DNA of 64,000 nucleotides. Origin: Streptococcus cuniculi. GTDB taxonomy: Bacteria; Bacillota; Bacilli; Lactobacillales; Streptococcaceae. How positions within the stretch are numbered: position 1 is the first letter of the stretch; each line of letters begins with the position of its first letter. Below are positions 52,481 through 60,986 of this stretch, piece by piece. The notes beneath the pieces were generated by a model. It was not told the origin of the DNA, did not search any database, and saw only the letters and a list, made by a program, of their open reading frames with translations. Made by a program: the position numbers and the translations under genes. The DNA lies in assembly GCF_004570575.1 (NCBI RefSeq), contig NZ_SPPD01000006.1:1-64000 (forward strand), given 5' to 3'.

Positions 52481-52996
52481 ATGAAAAGTAAGAGATTAAG
52501 ATTAACTCAGATTGATTTAAAAATGTGTCGCGATTATAACTTAAAACAAGCAATGGATTATGATTATAAGACAAAGCGAATATACAATAAAGGTCGTGGT
52601 TTCGCCACTGTCTTAGTTAAGATACAAGGATTGATTTTTGCCATTCCTTTGCGAAGCAATATGCCTAAGAAGTATCAATTGAAGTATAAGTTACGGGACT
52701 CCAAAAAGCCAGGTTATATAGAGGGATTAGATATTGGAAAAACACTTGTCGTTGAGGATTCTAAATATTTACTGAATACAAATTTTCAACTTAGAGAAGT
52801 TGTCGATTATTACAAAATAGTAGACAATGACCGTCTGATTATTAATAAATTGATAAAATCTATTATAGATTATAATCAAGCTGTTAGCCAAAATGATCTG
52901 AATAAATTAAACGATCCTCGGCGATTCAAATTTTCTACGTTTGTCAATTATACAGATAGATTGAAACAAATTACTGAAAAAGATTATTTAAATTAA
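52481..52996 (+). CDS. Type III toxin-antitoxin endoribonuclease-like toxin (TenpN/CptN-like)
   Basis: 171 residues, basic. The region GFATVLVKIQG (about 40-50) then FAIPLRSN (53-60), a later GLDIGKTLVVE and a C-terminal FSTFVNYTDRL match the pattern I know from type III toxins of the TenpN/CptN group, which cut RNA and are inhibited by their own RNA repeats. The ribosome site (TAGGT) is weak, as expected for a toxin kept low. Placed after the lysis terminator, before attR, a usual moron position. Such systems commonly abort infection by other phages. Without a search, the subfamily is uncertain. Confidence 0.7.
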   Translation: MKSKRLRLTQIDLKMCRDYNLKQAMDYDYKTKRIYNKGRGFATVLVKIQGLIFAIPLRSNMPKKYQLKYKLRDSKKPGYIEGLDIGKTLVVEDSKYLLNTNFQLREVVDYYKIVDNDRLIINKLIKSIIDYNQAVSQNDLNKLNDPRRFKFSTFVNYTDRLKQITEKDYLN

Positions 52997-53013
52997 TTTT
53001 TCATAATCTCCTG

Positions 53014-53040
53014 CACCAGCCACTGAGCTGGTGTTTTTTT
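53014..53040 (+). terminator. Terminator after the toxin gene
   Basis: A perfect 7-bp stem CACCAGC/GCTGGTG (53014-53020 with 53027-53033), loop of six, then T7. It closes the toxin-antitoxin unit. Confidence 0.85.
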
Positions 53041-53146
53041 GTTGCTGTTATAACAGACTTTTTTGATAATTGCCGTTATATCGGAATTTTTTTACAAAAC
53101 AACGATTTTGTCAAAAATTGCGAATAAATAGATAGGAGGTGAATAT

Positions 53147-53377
53147 ATGGAAAATAATATCTTAGATGAATATGAGTATCTGGTATCGGATTTGCTTACG
53201 GTGATTGGAACGCTGAAAATAATTCATCGCTGGCTGGACGGCGATCTGGATTACTATGAGTTTGATGTGTTTAAAGTTCAATATGCGGATGTGCTTAGTT
53301 TGGCAATAGCGTATTTAATAATGTTGTCAAATCAACACCAACATATTGTAGGACGGGAGCTAAAAAAGACCCTTTAA
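53147..53377 (+). CDS. Hypothetical protein at the prophage end
   Basis: Seventy-six residues (MENNILDEYEYLVSDLLTVIG), acidic and helical, with AGGAGGTGAAT upstream. A GACC/GGTC hairpin covers the stop. No family recognised. It lies between the toxin-antitoxin unit and the right arm sites. Confidence 0.55.
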   Translation: MENNILDEYEYLVSDLLTVIGTLKIIHRWLDGDLDYYEFDVFKVQYADVLSLAIAYLIMLSNQHQHIVGRELKKTL

Positions 53378-53388
53378 AAAGGTCTTCG

Positions 53389-53411
53389 TGGGGCAATTTT
53401 GGGGCAAAAAA
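53389..53411. promoter_or_regulatory. Putative integrase arm sites, right
   Basis: Tandem TGGGGCAA boxes as at 10288-10310, separated the same way and followed by AAAA. They lie 107 bases from the attR core. A short inverted pair, TAGAAACGTTGAT at 53459-53471 and its complement at 10245-10257, is another possible integrase or excisionase site. Confidence 0.5.
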
Positions 53412-53489
53412 TTTCAAAAGTATTCAAATTTATTAAAAATTAGTAGAAATCAACCCCTTAGAAACGTTGATTTTACAAGTTTTTCAAAA

Positions 53490-53540
53490 CTATTTAAAAT
53501 TAATGAAAAGATGGAGTTTCATTTGTTGCATGTTCATCAT
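53490..53540 (-). pseudogene. ebfC 5' remnant at attR
   Basis: The duplicated att core recreates the ribosome site and first codons of ebfC. The frame reads MMNMQQMKLHLFINFK and stops at 53490. It is the original ebfC start separated from its body by the prophage. Confidence 0.8.
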
Positions 53541-53558
53541 AGTGGGTTATTCTCCTTT
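53519..53558. repeat. attR core
   Basis: Forty bases identical to 10201-10240; flanks differ on both sides. Confidence 0.92.
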
Positions 53559-53599
53559 TCATCATGACTGATAAGATGATGTCATATAATAGACTCTTC

Positions 53600-53608
53600 A
53601 TTATACCA
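53600..53608 (-). promoter_or_regulatory. Orphaned native ebfC promoter
   Basis: On the minus strand TGGTATAAT is a consensus extended -10, 60 bases upstream of the att copy of the ebfC start. Excision would put it back in front of the intact gene. Confidence 0.55.
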
Positions 53609-53764
53609 TATTTTTAACGGAGGCTAGCGGCATAAGCGCCTAGTAAAATGCGTGACAGGATAAAAAGAGGGAGCTCGGAGTGGACGTCAAAATCAGGAAA
53701 ATAAGAAAGATCTGTCTTAAAGCCGAAGAGGGTAAGCGGGGCTAATGTGGCAAGGGAACGGATA

Positions 53765-53793
53765 TTTACAAATCAATCAATGCCATGTATAAT
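53765..53793 (+). promoter_or_regulatory. Promoter of the secreted hydrolase gene
   Basis: TTTACA (53765-53770) and TATAAT (53788-53793), spacer 17, lie 27 bases before the start. The 205 bases between attR and this promoter (53559-53764) hold only the ebfC promoter and no gene I can support. Confidence 0.65.
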
Positions 53794-53820
53794 AATGGGG
53801 TATATAAAAAGGAGAATGGT

Positions 53821-55413
53821 ATGAAAAAATCTTCGGTTGCAAGCGTGCTATTATTGGGATTTGGGGTATTGTTTGTGGGAGCAACTCCGACCTCTCTTCA
53901 AGCTCAAGGAATGGATAATTTGTCGTCTTCGAGTGTGGTAGAAGAAAGTGGTGCTCGTTCAGAAATAACGAACCGCCAAAAAGGAACATCAACTCGTCAG
54001 TCTGAGGAGCTAGAGGTAACTGTGAGTGAGCAGAGTGAAGCCCCGACGGATACTGAGACGAGTACAAGTCTAGAAGAAGTGGTTGAGGTGGAACCGGCGA
54101 CCTCAGCGACTGATACAATAGATTCAGAACAGTCAGTGTTGGAGTCATCTGATTCTTCTAATCTAGAAAATCAAGAGCATGTTCTTCCAGCTACTGCTGA
54201 AGCAGAAAAAGAATCCGCCATAACTGAGGTGGCTATCCATCGCCTCTACAATCGATTGAATGGAGAACACTTATATACACAAGATGTGAATGAGAAAAAT
54301 GTTCTCTATAGTAGACATGGGTGGGGCTATGAGGGAGTAGCTTGGTATGCACCTGGCAAGGGGACACCAGTCTATCGTCTCTATAACCCAGTTCTTCAAA
54401 ATCATCTTTATACGGCTGATACGAATGAAGTCGCTATTCTGACTAGTCGTCATGGGTGGCGAAAAGATAATAACGGTCAGCCAGTATTTTATTCGGATGG
54501 AGATATTTCTATTTACCGTATATACAATGCTCGTCTACGTGGTTTGCATCATTGGACAACTGATACCAATGAATACAGCATCTTACCAAAGCATAATTGG
54601 CAGCAAGAAGGAGTGAAATTTAAAGCTCTGCACCTGGGGAATCCTATCCAAACGCAGTATGCGCATGATGAGGCTATTGCTGCTAAAATTGGAACTTCCG
54701 GAGGCTATTTCTTATCACCGTCTGCCAAGCTTCAATTAGTAACAGTAATCAAATCTTTCCAAGCACAAGGCTATGATATAGGCTTTGTCATGATGGATGT
54801 CCATACAAAAAAAGGAGTGGAGTATAATGCTGACAAGCAATTCTACTCAGCAAGTACTGTAAAAGGTCCATTTGTTGCGAGTCTAGCAGCTAAGAACCCA
54901 CGTGCTCTTAGAAATAGTGTTGGGACCATGCAAAATGTGCTGCGTTATTCTAGCAATGAGGGCTATGAATATTTGGCCAATACTTACGGTTTCTCCAGTC
55001 TATCTGCTTGGGCATCCGAAGCAGGTGTGCGGACCAGTATTGCTAGACAGCTCTATCCATATTATAGTAGCCGTGAACTCTTCAAGTTATGGCAACGGAA
55101 TTATGAGTATTTTACCAACGACAAAACAGGTCAGCAGGTTGGTCTGTGGTTTGAAAATCCAAATTTATCGCCCATTAAGAGTGTCTTAGGCAGCCAGTAC
55201 CGTGTCCGTAGTAAAGCAGGATGGATTGGCTATCCAGGTTATCATGCGGCTAGTGATGCAGGCATTGTCTATGCCAAGTCTGGCCCTTATATCATTGCCA
55301 TTATGACAGATGCTGACGCTAAATTACCAATGCTCAATACCACAGTTTCAGCCTTGAATAATATGATACTTGCTTTGAATGAAACCCATATGGAAATGGC
55401 AGAGCTGGAATAG
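53821..55413 (+). CDS. Secreted protein: DUF5648 repeats plus serine hydrolase domain
   Basis: 530 residues from ATG 53821 (AAAAGGAG upstream). An N-terminal signal peptide (about 1-29, ending LQAQG) is followed by a Ser/Thr/Glu-rich linker (about 30-130). Three DUF5648-like units (YNRLNGEHLYT, YNPVLQNHLYT, YNARLRGLHHWT; about 136-273) may bind wall or host glycans. The C-terminal domain (about 290-530) is beta-lactamase/PBP-like with Ser345-x-x-Lys348 in YSASTVKGP. No LPXTG motif is seen, so it is released or held by the repeats. Possibly a cell-wall amidohydrolase or host-interaction factor. Confidence 0.78.
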   Translation: MKKSSVASVLLLGFGVLFVGATPTSLQAQGMDNLSSSSVVEESGARSEITNRQKGTSTRQSEELEVTVSEQSEAPTDTETSTSLEEVVEVEPATSATDTIDSEQSVLESSDSSNLENQEHVLPATAEAEKESAITEVAIHRLYNRLNGEHLYTQDVNEKNVLYSRHGWGYEGVAWYAPGKGTPVYRLYNPVLQNHLYTADTNEVAILTSRHGWRKDNNGQPVFYSDGDISIYRIYNARLRGLHHWTTDTNEYSILPKHNWQQEGVKFKALHLGNPIQTQYAHDEAIAAKIGTSGGYFLSPSAKLQLVTVIKSFQAQGYDIGFVMMDVHTKKGVEYNADKQFYSASTVKGPFVASLAAKNPRALRNSVGTMQNVLRYSSNEGYEYLANTYGFSSLSAWASEAGVRTSIARQLYPYYSSRELFKLWQRNYEYFTNDKTGQQVGLWFENPNLSPIKSVLGSQYRVRSKAGWIGYPGYHAASDAGIVYAKSGPYIIAIMTDADAKLPMLNTTVSALNNMILALNETHMEMAELE

Positions 55414-55452
55414 AACGTTATTCTTAAAGGCTGGTAAAAAATGAAAAGCAGA

Positions 55453-55484
55453 ATATCGTTGGCGGAGTGTCAACGATATTTTTG
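55453..55484 (+). terminator. Terminator after the secreted hydrolase gene
   Basis: A perfect 9-bp stem ATATCGTTG/CAACGATAT (55453-55461 with 55471-55479), then TTTTT. Confidence 0.8.
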
Positions 55485-55504
55485 ATATATTAACCTACTT
55501 TTTA

Positions 55505-55533
55505 TTGACGAAAGCGTTTTTATGGAGTATAAT
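55505..55533 (+). promoter_or_regulatory. agaS promoter with cre-like motif
   Basis: TTGACG (55505-55510) and TATAAT (55528-55533), spacer 17. The spacer overlaps ACGAAAGCGTTTTTA (55508-55522), which matches the cre consensus at all but two fixed positions, suggesting CcpA control. Confidence 0.6.
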
Positions 55534-55572
55534 AAAAGAAAAACTGGTTATAACCACTATAGAGGAGGTCCT

Positions 55573-56736
55573 ATGTTTCATTTACCAAAAGAAGAATTGA
55601 AAAGACTAGGTGCGATTATTACGGCGCCTGAAATTTATCAGCAACCGGGCTTGTGGAAAGAGGCCTATCAACTCTATCATGATAAGCTCGAGACGATTAC
55701 AGCATTTTTGAATGACATTAAGGCAAAACATGACTTTGTGCAGGTCATCTTTACAGGTGCTGGAACATCAGATTTTGTGGGGCAAAGTATTGCCAATCAT
55801 TTGAATCAGGTCAATGACATGAAGCATATCCGCTTTGTGACAGTCGGTACGGTGGAAATTGTCAGTCGTCCGCATGATTATCTACAGACCGATATTCCAA
55901 CGATTCTCGTATCCTTTGCCCGTAGTGGCAATTCACCAGAGAGCTTGGCGACCGTTGAGATTGCTAAAAAACTAGTCGATACCCTCTATCAAGTGACCAT
56001 TACCTGTGCACCAGAAGGGAAATTAGCTCAAGTAGCAGAAGGTGACGCTACAAATCTGCTCTTGCTTCAACCAGCGCTGTCAAATGATAAAGGTTTTGCG
56101 ATGACAGGGAGCTATACCTGCATGGCCTTGACAGCCCTGTTGGTATTTTCACCTGAAACACCAGAAGTAAAAGCAGGCTGGGTGGAAACTATCGCACGTC
56201 TTGGGCAAGATGTTTTAGATCGTGAAGACTATGTGCAAGAATTGGTTGACCTAGACTTTGAACGTGTGATTTACCTAGGCTCTGGTGGTTTCTATGGCCT
56301 TGCCCACGAAGCACAGTTGAAGATTCTGGAATTGACAGCAGGAAAAATTGCGACCATGTACGAGTCCCCACTCGGCTTCCGTCATGGACCAAAATCGCTG
56401 ATCAATGAGAAGACCGTTGTCATTCTGTTCACATCAAACGATACCTATACAAGACAATATGATGTCGACTTGGTCAACGAAGTCTATGGTGATCAGATTG
56501 CAGCTCGTATCGTTGCACTGTCAGCAGATACATTGACCAATACCGAGGCACCGAACTTTGTCCTAGCCGAAGGCGGATCAAGTTTACCAGATGTCTTCTT
56601 GACCTTCCCGTACATCTTATTTGGTCAAACCTTTGCCATTATGACAGCATTGAAATGCAAGAATCTCCCAGACACACCATCGCCAACAGGAACTGTCAAC
56701 CGTGTCGTACAGGGAGTGACCATACACCCATTATAG
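55573..56736 (+). CDS. agaS: SIS-domain sugar isomerase/deaminase, AgaS family
   Basis: 387 residues from ATG 55573 (GAGGAGGTCC upstream; the in-frame ATG at 55522 lies in the promoter). Two SIS domains are seen: FTGAGTSDFVGQS and FARSGNSPES in the first, YLGSGGFYGLAHEAQLKILELT in the second, with ESPLGFRHGPKS as in AgaS. The enzyme acts on galactosamine- or glucosamine-6-phosphate type sugars. No aga PTS genes lie nearby in this window. Confidence 0.85.
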   Translation: MFHLPKEELKRLGAIITAPEIYQQPGLWKEAYQLYHDKLETITAFLNDIKAKHDFVQVIFTGAGTSDFVGQSIANHLNQVNDMKHIRFVTVGTVEIVSRPHDYLQTDIPTILVSFARSGNSPESLATVEIAKKLVDTLYQVTITCAPEGKLAQVAEGDATNLLLLQPALSNDKGFAMTGSYTCMALTALLVFSPETPEVKAGWVETIARLGQDVLDREDYVQELVDLDFERVIYLGSGGFYGLAHEAQLKILELTAGKIATMYESPLGFRHGPKSLINEKTVVILFTSNDTYTRQYDVDLVNEVYGDQIAARIVALSADTLTNTEAPNFVLAEGGSSLPDVFLTFPYILFGQTFAIMTALKCKNLPDTPSPTGTVNRVVQGVTIHPL

Positions 56737-56874
56737 GATTCAAAAGAGAAGGTTAGACTGAATGGGAGGGAGAGACGCTTTACCCTATTTATCTTTTTCC
56801 TAGTACATACTAGCTTTCGAAGATTCGCTTCTTTTCTTCTGGATACTGAGAGGAAGGGGAGCGATATTGAACAA

Positions 56875-56907
56875 AAAAGCAGGGGAGTTTGAGGCTCTCC
56901 TGCTTTT
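56875..56907. terminator. Bidirectional terminator between agaS and pepX
   Basis: A 13-bp stem with one G-U pair (56875-56887 with 56895-56907), A- and T-rich outer ends, loop of seven. It ends pepX (minus, stop at 56910) and agaS (plus). Confidence 0.8.
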
Positions 56908-56909
56908 GG

Positions 56910-59180
56910 TTATTCATGAGGTAAAATCAATGTCGAATGGTCCAAATCGACGTCCAGCTGCCAGTTGCCATTGTCGCGAATGGTACATTCAAAGTCGGTC
57001 GTATAAAGAACGAGGCGAATGGTGCTGTCCTTACTTAACTTGTAAATAGTCGGTTGCAATTCCCATGTAAACTCCAACCATTCCCCTGCAGGGACTGTTT
57101 CAATTGTGAGCAGGTCGTTGCGGTTTTGCAGATTGAGATAGCCCTTAGTGATGACGCGGTGTGGGCTTTCCATAAAGGGGAGTTCCATCAAGTTTTCTGT
57201 AGCGTAGAAGCGGCCGTTATCAAGACTAGCCCGAGCTTTTATGCTAGGAATTGGAGCGAGGCGCTTGGCTGCTCCCAAGTCCAATACCTGCGCTGATAAA
57301 AGTCCTTTTGCAACGCTTGATTTGACCCGCAATTGCAGGCGTGCCCGCCCATTTAGGTGCAGGGCTTCTGAAAGAGGAATATCCATTGTTATTTGCTGGG
57401 CCTTGTTTTCAAAGAGGTCTTGGAGGAAACGTGGATAGGATGTGCCATATGTTGCAAATTGCTCTTCTGGGTACTGATTTTGAATGGTGCGGATGCTGTT
57501 TCCGAGAGGGAAGGTTCTTTCTTCTTGTCCACCAAATTGAGTCAATTCTGTCCACGTCTGCTCCAAGCTATTGTCCTGCCAGATGAGATTAGGAAGCTGA
57601 TAGTGGTTATCCTGCCCGAGTAGCTTTTGCGTGAGCAAGGCATTCATTGATTCCCTAAAATCAATCGACTGCCAGTTATTCATGTAGACATGAGCACCAT
57701 TGTGGAAGAAGAGATGCTTGGATACATGGTTTGGCAAGGCGTGAAACATATTCCAGACGTGAATGGGCTTCACATTCCAGTCTTGTGAACCATGGGTAAA
57801 GACAACTTCACACCGCACCTGCTCTGCCTGAAGGAGATAGTTGCGGTCATGCCAGTATTGATTGTAGTCGCCAGACATGCGTTCAAGCGCCTGTTTTTCA
57901 GCATCAATTGCGGCTTGATAGTGGGCCCTATTTCGTAAGAAATCACCTGCCTGTAGGCTTCTAGAATAGGTCAGAGCTGTCAAGCTATCCAAGTCTTCAC
58001 CTGGATAGCCTCCAGGGCTTGTCACAAGTCCATTTTCCCGATAGTAGTCGTACCAAGAAGAGATGCCGGCTTCGGCAATGACGACTTCCAGCCCCTCTAC
58101 ACCTGTGGTTGCAAGGGCATTAGACATAGTCCCTAGATAGGAAAGTCCTGTTGTAGCCACTTTACCGCTTGCCCAATCAGCGAGGACAAGCTGCGAGCGA
58201 GTGTGGTCTGTATAGGCTCTTGCACGGCCATTGAGCCAGTCAATGACGGCCTTAAAACTGTAGACCTGCTGGTAATCGCCCGAGGTCATCATGCCTGTCG
58301 AGCCAAGAGTCCCGACACCTGAGACGTGGAGGCTGGCAAAGCCACGGGCTAGGAAATAGTCGTTGAGCGAGTAAGAACTGATGTGGGCGACCTTCTCAGT
58401 TGTGCTGCTGATAGGAAGTGGGCGTTGGTCAGCAGGAACCGTTGTGGAGTTTGGCCGCTCCACCTCGATGGTGCGAGGCTCTTTGATGGCGAGTTCGCCC
58501 TCCATTTTATGGAGCGCCTTGTCGCTGGCCTGATCATTCACTCCCTGATGATAGGGGCTGTTGGTGATGACCGCAGGGATTTTTCCTGCGAAGGCTGGGC
58601 GTAAAATCGAAACCTTAACGATGTCTGCCTGTCCAGATTTGGTCGTGTCAACAGGTGTTTCAACATAGACCACTTCACGAATCACGTCGCTCGTTGAGAA
58701 TGTTGCTAAAGCCTTTCCATTGAAGAAATGGTAGGTCTGATCTTCAGGAATGAAACCGTCGCTGACTAGTTGGTCTATTAGGGTATTCCCAGACTTGGTG
58801 CGTGTGACTAGAAGCTGGTAGAGGTTTTCGATAAGATGGCTATATTGAATTGGAAATCGGCTGTTTGAGACAAAGTCCATGACATCCGTGTAGTCAACAC
58901 CGGGCACAAATCCGAGGATCTGAAAAGCCACTTGATAAAAGATTTGAGGCGACAATTCGTCATCTGACTGAAAGAAGCTCAGCAGGTCAGTCTCCCAGTC
59001 GGCGATGAGATTGGACAGGGCAAAGTCCGTATTTTTTGTCAAAAAGAAAATCTTGCGGACAAAGTGTTCCAAATTTTCCTTGTCGCTGAGTTCAGGCTGG
59101 AGTGAGAATCCTAAGTCTGCAAGCTCTGCTAGCATGGTTTTTAGGGGTGTTTTGATATAAGAAAATTGGTTAAAACGCAT
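56910..59180 (-). CDS. pepX: Xaa-Pro dipeptidyl-peptidase
   Basis: Serine peptidase (family S15) that removes X-Pro dipeptides from proline-rich peptides. 756 residues, the full streptococcal length. Nucleophile Ser347 in GLSYLG, the Asp in HGSQDWNV and the His in FHNGAHVY form the triad. The N-terminal helical domain begins [23 protein letters not shown] precedes ATG. Divergent from the glpF-type gene. Confidence 0.95.
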   Translation of the reverse strand: MRFNQFSYIKTPLKTMLAELADLGFSLQPELSDKENLEHFVRKIFFLTKNTDFALSNLIADWETDLLSFFQSDDELSPQIFYQVAFQILGFVPGVDYTDVMDFVSNSRFPIQYSHLIENLYQLLVTRTKSGNTLIDQLVSDGFIPEDQTYHFFNGKALATFSTSDVIREVVYVETPVDTTKSGQADIVKVSILRPAFAGKIPAVITNSPYHQGVNDQASDKALHKMEGELAIKEPRTIEVERPNSTTVPADQRPLPISSTTEKVAHISSYSLNDYFLARGFASLHVSGVGTLGSTGMMTSGDYQQVYSFKAVIDWLNGRARAYTDHTRSQLVLADWASGKVATTGLSYLGTMSNALATTGVEGLEVVIAEAGISSWYDYYRENGLVTSPGGYPGEDLDSLTALTYSRSLQAGDFLRNRAHYQAAIDAEKQALERMSGDYNQYWHDRNYLLQAEQVRCEVVFTHGSQDWNVKPIHVWNMFHALPNHVSKHLFFHNGAHVYMNNWQSIDFRESMNALLTQKLLGQDNHYQLPNLIWQDNSLEQTWTELTQFGGQEERTFPLGNSIRTIQNQYPEEQFATYGTSYPRFLQDLFENKAQQITMDIPLSEALHLNGRARLQLRVKSSVAKGLLSAQVLDLGAAKRLAPIPSIKARASLDNGRFYATENLMELPFMESPHRVITKGYLNLQNRNDLLTIETVPAGEWLEFTWELQPTIYKLSKDSTIRLVLYTTDFECTIRDNGNWQLDVDLDHSTLILPHE

Positions 59181-59206
59181 ACATTCTCCTAAATGATAAA
59201 ATAGTC

Positions 59207-59235
59207 TTTACATTACCTATTATAGCTGATAGAAT
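59207..59235 (+). promoter_or_regulatory. Promoter of the aquaglyceroporin gene
   Basis: TTTACA (59207-59212) and TAGAAT (59230-59235), spacer 17, in the 90-base divergent gap after pepX. Confidence 0.6.
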
Positions 59236-59270
59236 AGTATTTGTCTAAAAATTATTGGAGGATATGAAAA

Positions 59271-60122
59271 ATGGATGTAGCAGTACATATTAAGTACATT
59301 ACAGAATTTCTTGCCACAGCCTTACTTGTGATCTTAGGTAACGGAACAGTGGCGAATGTGGACTTGAAAGGCACAAAAGGAAACAACGCAGGTTGGATCT
59401 TGATTGCCATCGGTTATGGTTTGGCAGTGATGATGCCCGCTTTGATGTTCGGAAATGTTTCTGGAAACCACATCAACCCAGCTTTCACACTTGGTTTAGC
59501 AGTATCTGGTTACTTTGACTGGGCCTTGGTTCCCGGTTATATCGTAGCCCAGTTGCTCGGTGCCATTGCAGGTCAAGCAGTGGTCGTTGGTGTTTACCGT
59601 CCTTACTTCATGAAAACAGAAAATCCAAATCATGTTTTGGGATCATTTTCAACGATTTCAGCACTTGATGACGGGACAGTAGCGAGCCGTAAGGCGTCAT
59701 GGATCAACGGATTCTTGAACGAGTTCTTCGGTTCATTCGTCTTGTTCTTCGGTGCAATGGCGATTACCAAACATTACTTTGGTGCAGAAGTGCTTGGCTT
59801 TTTGACAAAACAGGGTGCAGACTTATCCGATCCAACCTTGAAAGTGCAAATGAGCAATTTCTTGAACCCAGGGTTGAACGTGGCTCACTTGGCACTTGGT
59901 TTCTTGGTAATGGCTCTTGTAGCGGCTGTCGGTGGTCCAACTGGTCCAGCTTTGAACCCTGCTCGTGACTTGGGTCCACGTATCTTGCACCAATTGTTAC
60001 CAAAATCTGTTCTTGGTCAAGCGAAAGCTGATTCAAAATGGTGGTACGCATGGGTGCCAGTCCTTGCGCCAATCGCAGCAGGTATCAGCGCCGTCGCACT
60101 TTACAAACTCATCTACGGATAA
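59271..60122 (+). CDS. glpF: MIP-family channel (GlpF-type aquaglyceroporin)
   Basis: 283 residues, six membrane spans, two NPA boxes: Asn69-Pro-Ala in GNHINPAF and Asn229-Pro-Ala in PALNPARDLGP. The Asp after the second NPA (NPARD) is usual in glycerol facilitators, so glycerol or small solute uptake is more likely than pure water transport. In lactococci and streptococci a channel of this type lies beside pepX, as here. Confidence 0.88.
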   Translation: MDVAVHIKYITEFLATALLVILGNGTVANVDLKGTKGNNAGWILIAIGYGLAVMMPALMFGNVSGNHINPAFTLGLAVSGYFDWALVPGYIVAQLLGAIAGQAVVVGVYRPYFMKTENPNHVLGSFSTISALDDGTVASRKASWINGFLNEFFGSFVLFFGAMAITKHYFGAEVLGFLTKQGADLSDPTLKVQMSNFLNPGLNVAHLALGFLVMALVAAVGGPTGPALNPARDLGPRILHQLLPKSVLGQAKADSKWWYAWVPVLAPIAAGISAVALYKLIYG

Positions 60123-60126
60123 AACA

Positions 60127-60152
60127 AAAAGAGGCCTTGTAGCCTCTTTTGT
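60127..60152 (+). terminator. Terminator after the channel gene
   Basis: A 9-bp stem AAAAGAGGC/GCCTCTTTT (60127-60135 with 60142-60150), then TTTTGT. Confidence 0.75.
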
Positions 60153-60272
60153 TGTCTAAAGAGAAGAAGAATTGATCTCGATGTACAGTCAATTATTTGT
60201 AAATTTTAGCGTTTTCCATTACAATAGAGAGGTATTGAAGTAAGGGAAATGGAGTAGGTAAAAGTAAAGAAG

Positions 60273-60986
60273 ATGATTCCAGTCATTCGGATAAATAATC
60301 GAAGAGCCAATCAGCAATTTTTAGAAGATAATCTTGGATTCAAGACCTATTTAGAGGATGCTGCTTTTGCAGAATTTGGAGCGAAAGAAAGTGCAGAGAT
60401 TAAGCTTATTTTGGTAGAGTCACCAAGTATGCGGACACGGGCTGTGAAAGGTCCTAAAAAGTTACATAAAATCGTGATTCGGGTGGAGCATCCCACAGAA
60501 ATCGAGGCCTTACTAGCACGCGGAGCAGTTTTTACCAAGCTCTATAAAGGAGCTCGTGGCTACGCTTTTGAAGCTATTTCACCAGAAAATGATTGTTTCT
60601 TGCTTCACGCAGAAGATGATGCTTCACAACTTGTGGAGAACTTACCGCCAGTAGCCTTTCAGGCCTTGGACGACTTTGAGAAATTGACTGCTTTTTCCGT
60701 TGAAACAATTGTTATTAACACGGCACAACCCGAAAAAAGTCGTAGCTTTTATGAGCAGATTTTGCCAGGGCAGCAAATGCTTGCCTTCCGTGAAGCAGTC
60801 GGACAGGATTTGCTTGCATCTAGCGAGTCCACTTGGGACTTGGACAGCTTGCGCATCCCTGTTTCAGCTGATATAGATTGGGCAACTTTAGAAGAAAAGC
60901 TACAGGTTCCTTTCTTTAAGGATAAGAAAGAGCGCTTCTTGCAGACAAGGGATATGAGCAATATTGAGCTGTGGTTTGAAAAATGA
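60273..60986 (+). CDS. cppA: CppA family protein
   Basis: 237 residues with two glyoxalase-like halves (N-terminal VIRINNRRANQQFLEDNLGF, C-terminal VETIVINTAQPEKSRSFYE). CppA was described in streptococci as a C3-degrading proteinase, although the fold gives no obvious protease site. Overlaps the serine hydrolase gene by four bases. Confidence 0.82.
   Translation: MIPVIRINNRRANQQFLEDNLGFKTYLEDAAFAEFGAKESAEIKLILVESPSMRTRAVKGPKKLHKIVIRVEHPTEIEALLARGAVFTKLYKGARGYAFEAISPENDCFLLHAEDDASQLVENLPPVAFQALDDFEKLTAFSVETIVINTAQPEKSRSFYEQILPGQQMLAFREAVGQDLLASSESTWDLDSLRIPVSADIDWATLEEKLQVPFFKDKKERFLQTRDMSNIELWFEK

Larger units (their letters stand above)
10201..53558. mobile_element. Complete-looking siphovirus prophage (about 43.3 kb)
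   Basis: Bounded by identical 40-bp att repeats. It holds modules in standard temperate-phage order: integrase and repressor, early control, replication, late activator, terminases, portal, capsid, tail, tape measure, fibre genes, holin, amidase. Terminase, portal, capsid, tape measure and lysis genes have no internal stop, and the repressor keeps its autocleavage motif, so it may be inducible. The excised circle would be 43,318 bp. Confidence 0.93.

Noticed and set aside
53614..53772. 53-codon minus-strand open frame right of attR
   Set aside because: It has no ATG, GTG or TTG start and no ribosome site. It could be a gene remnant or chance.
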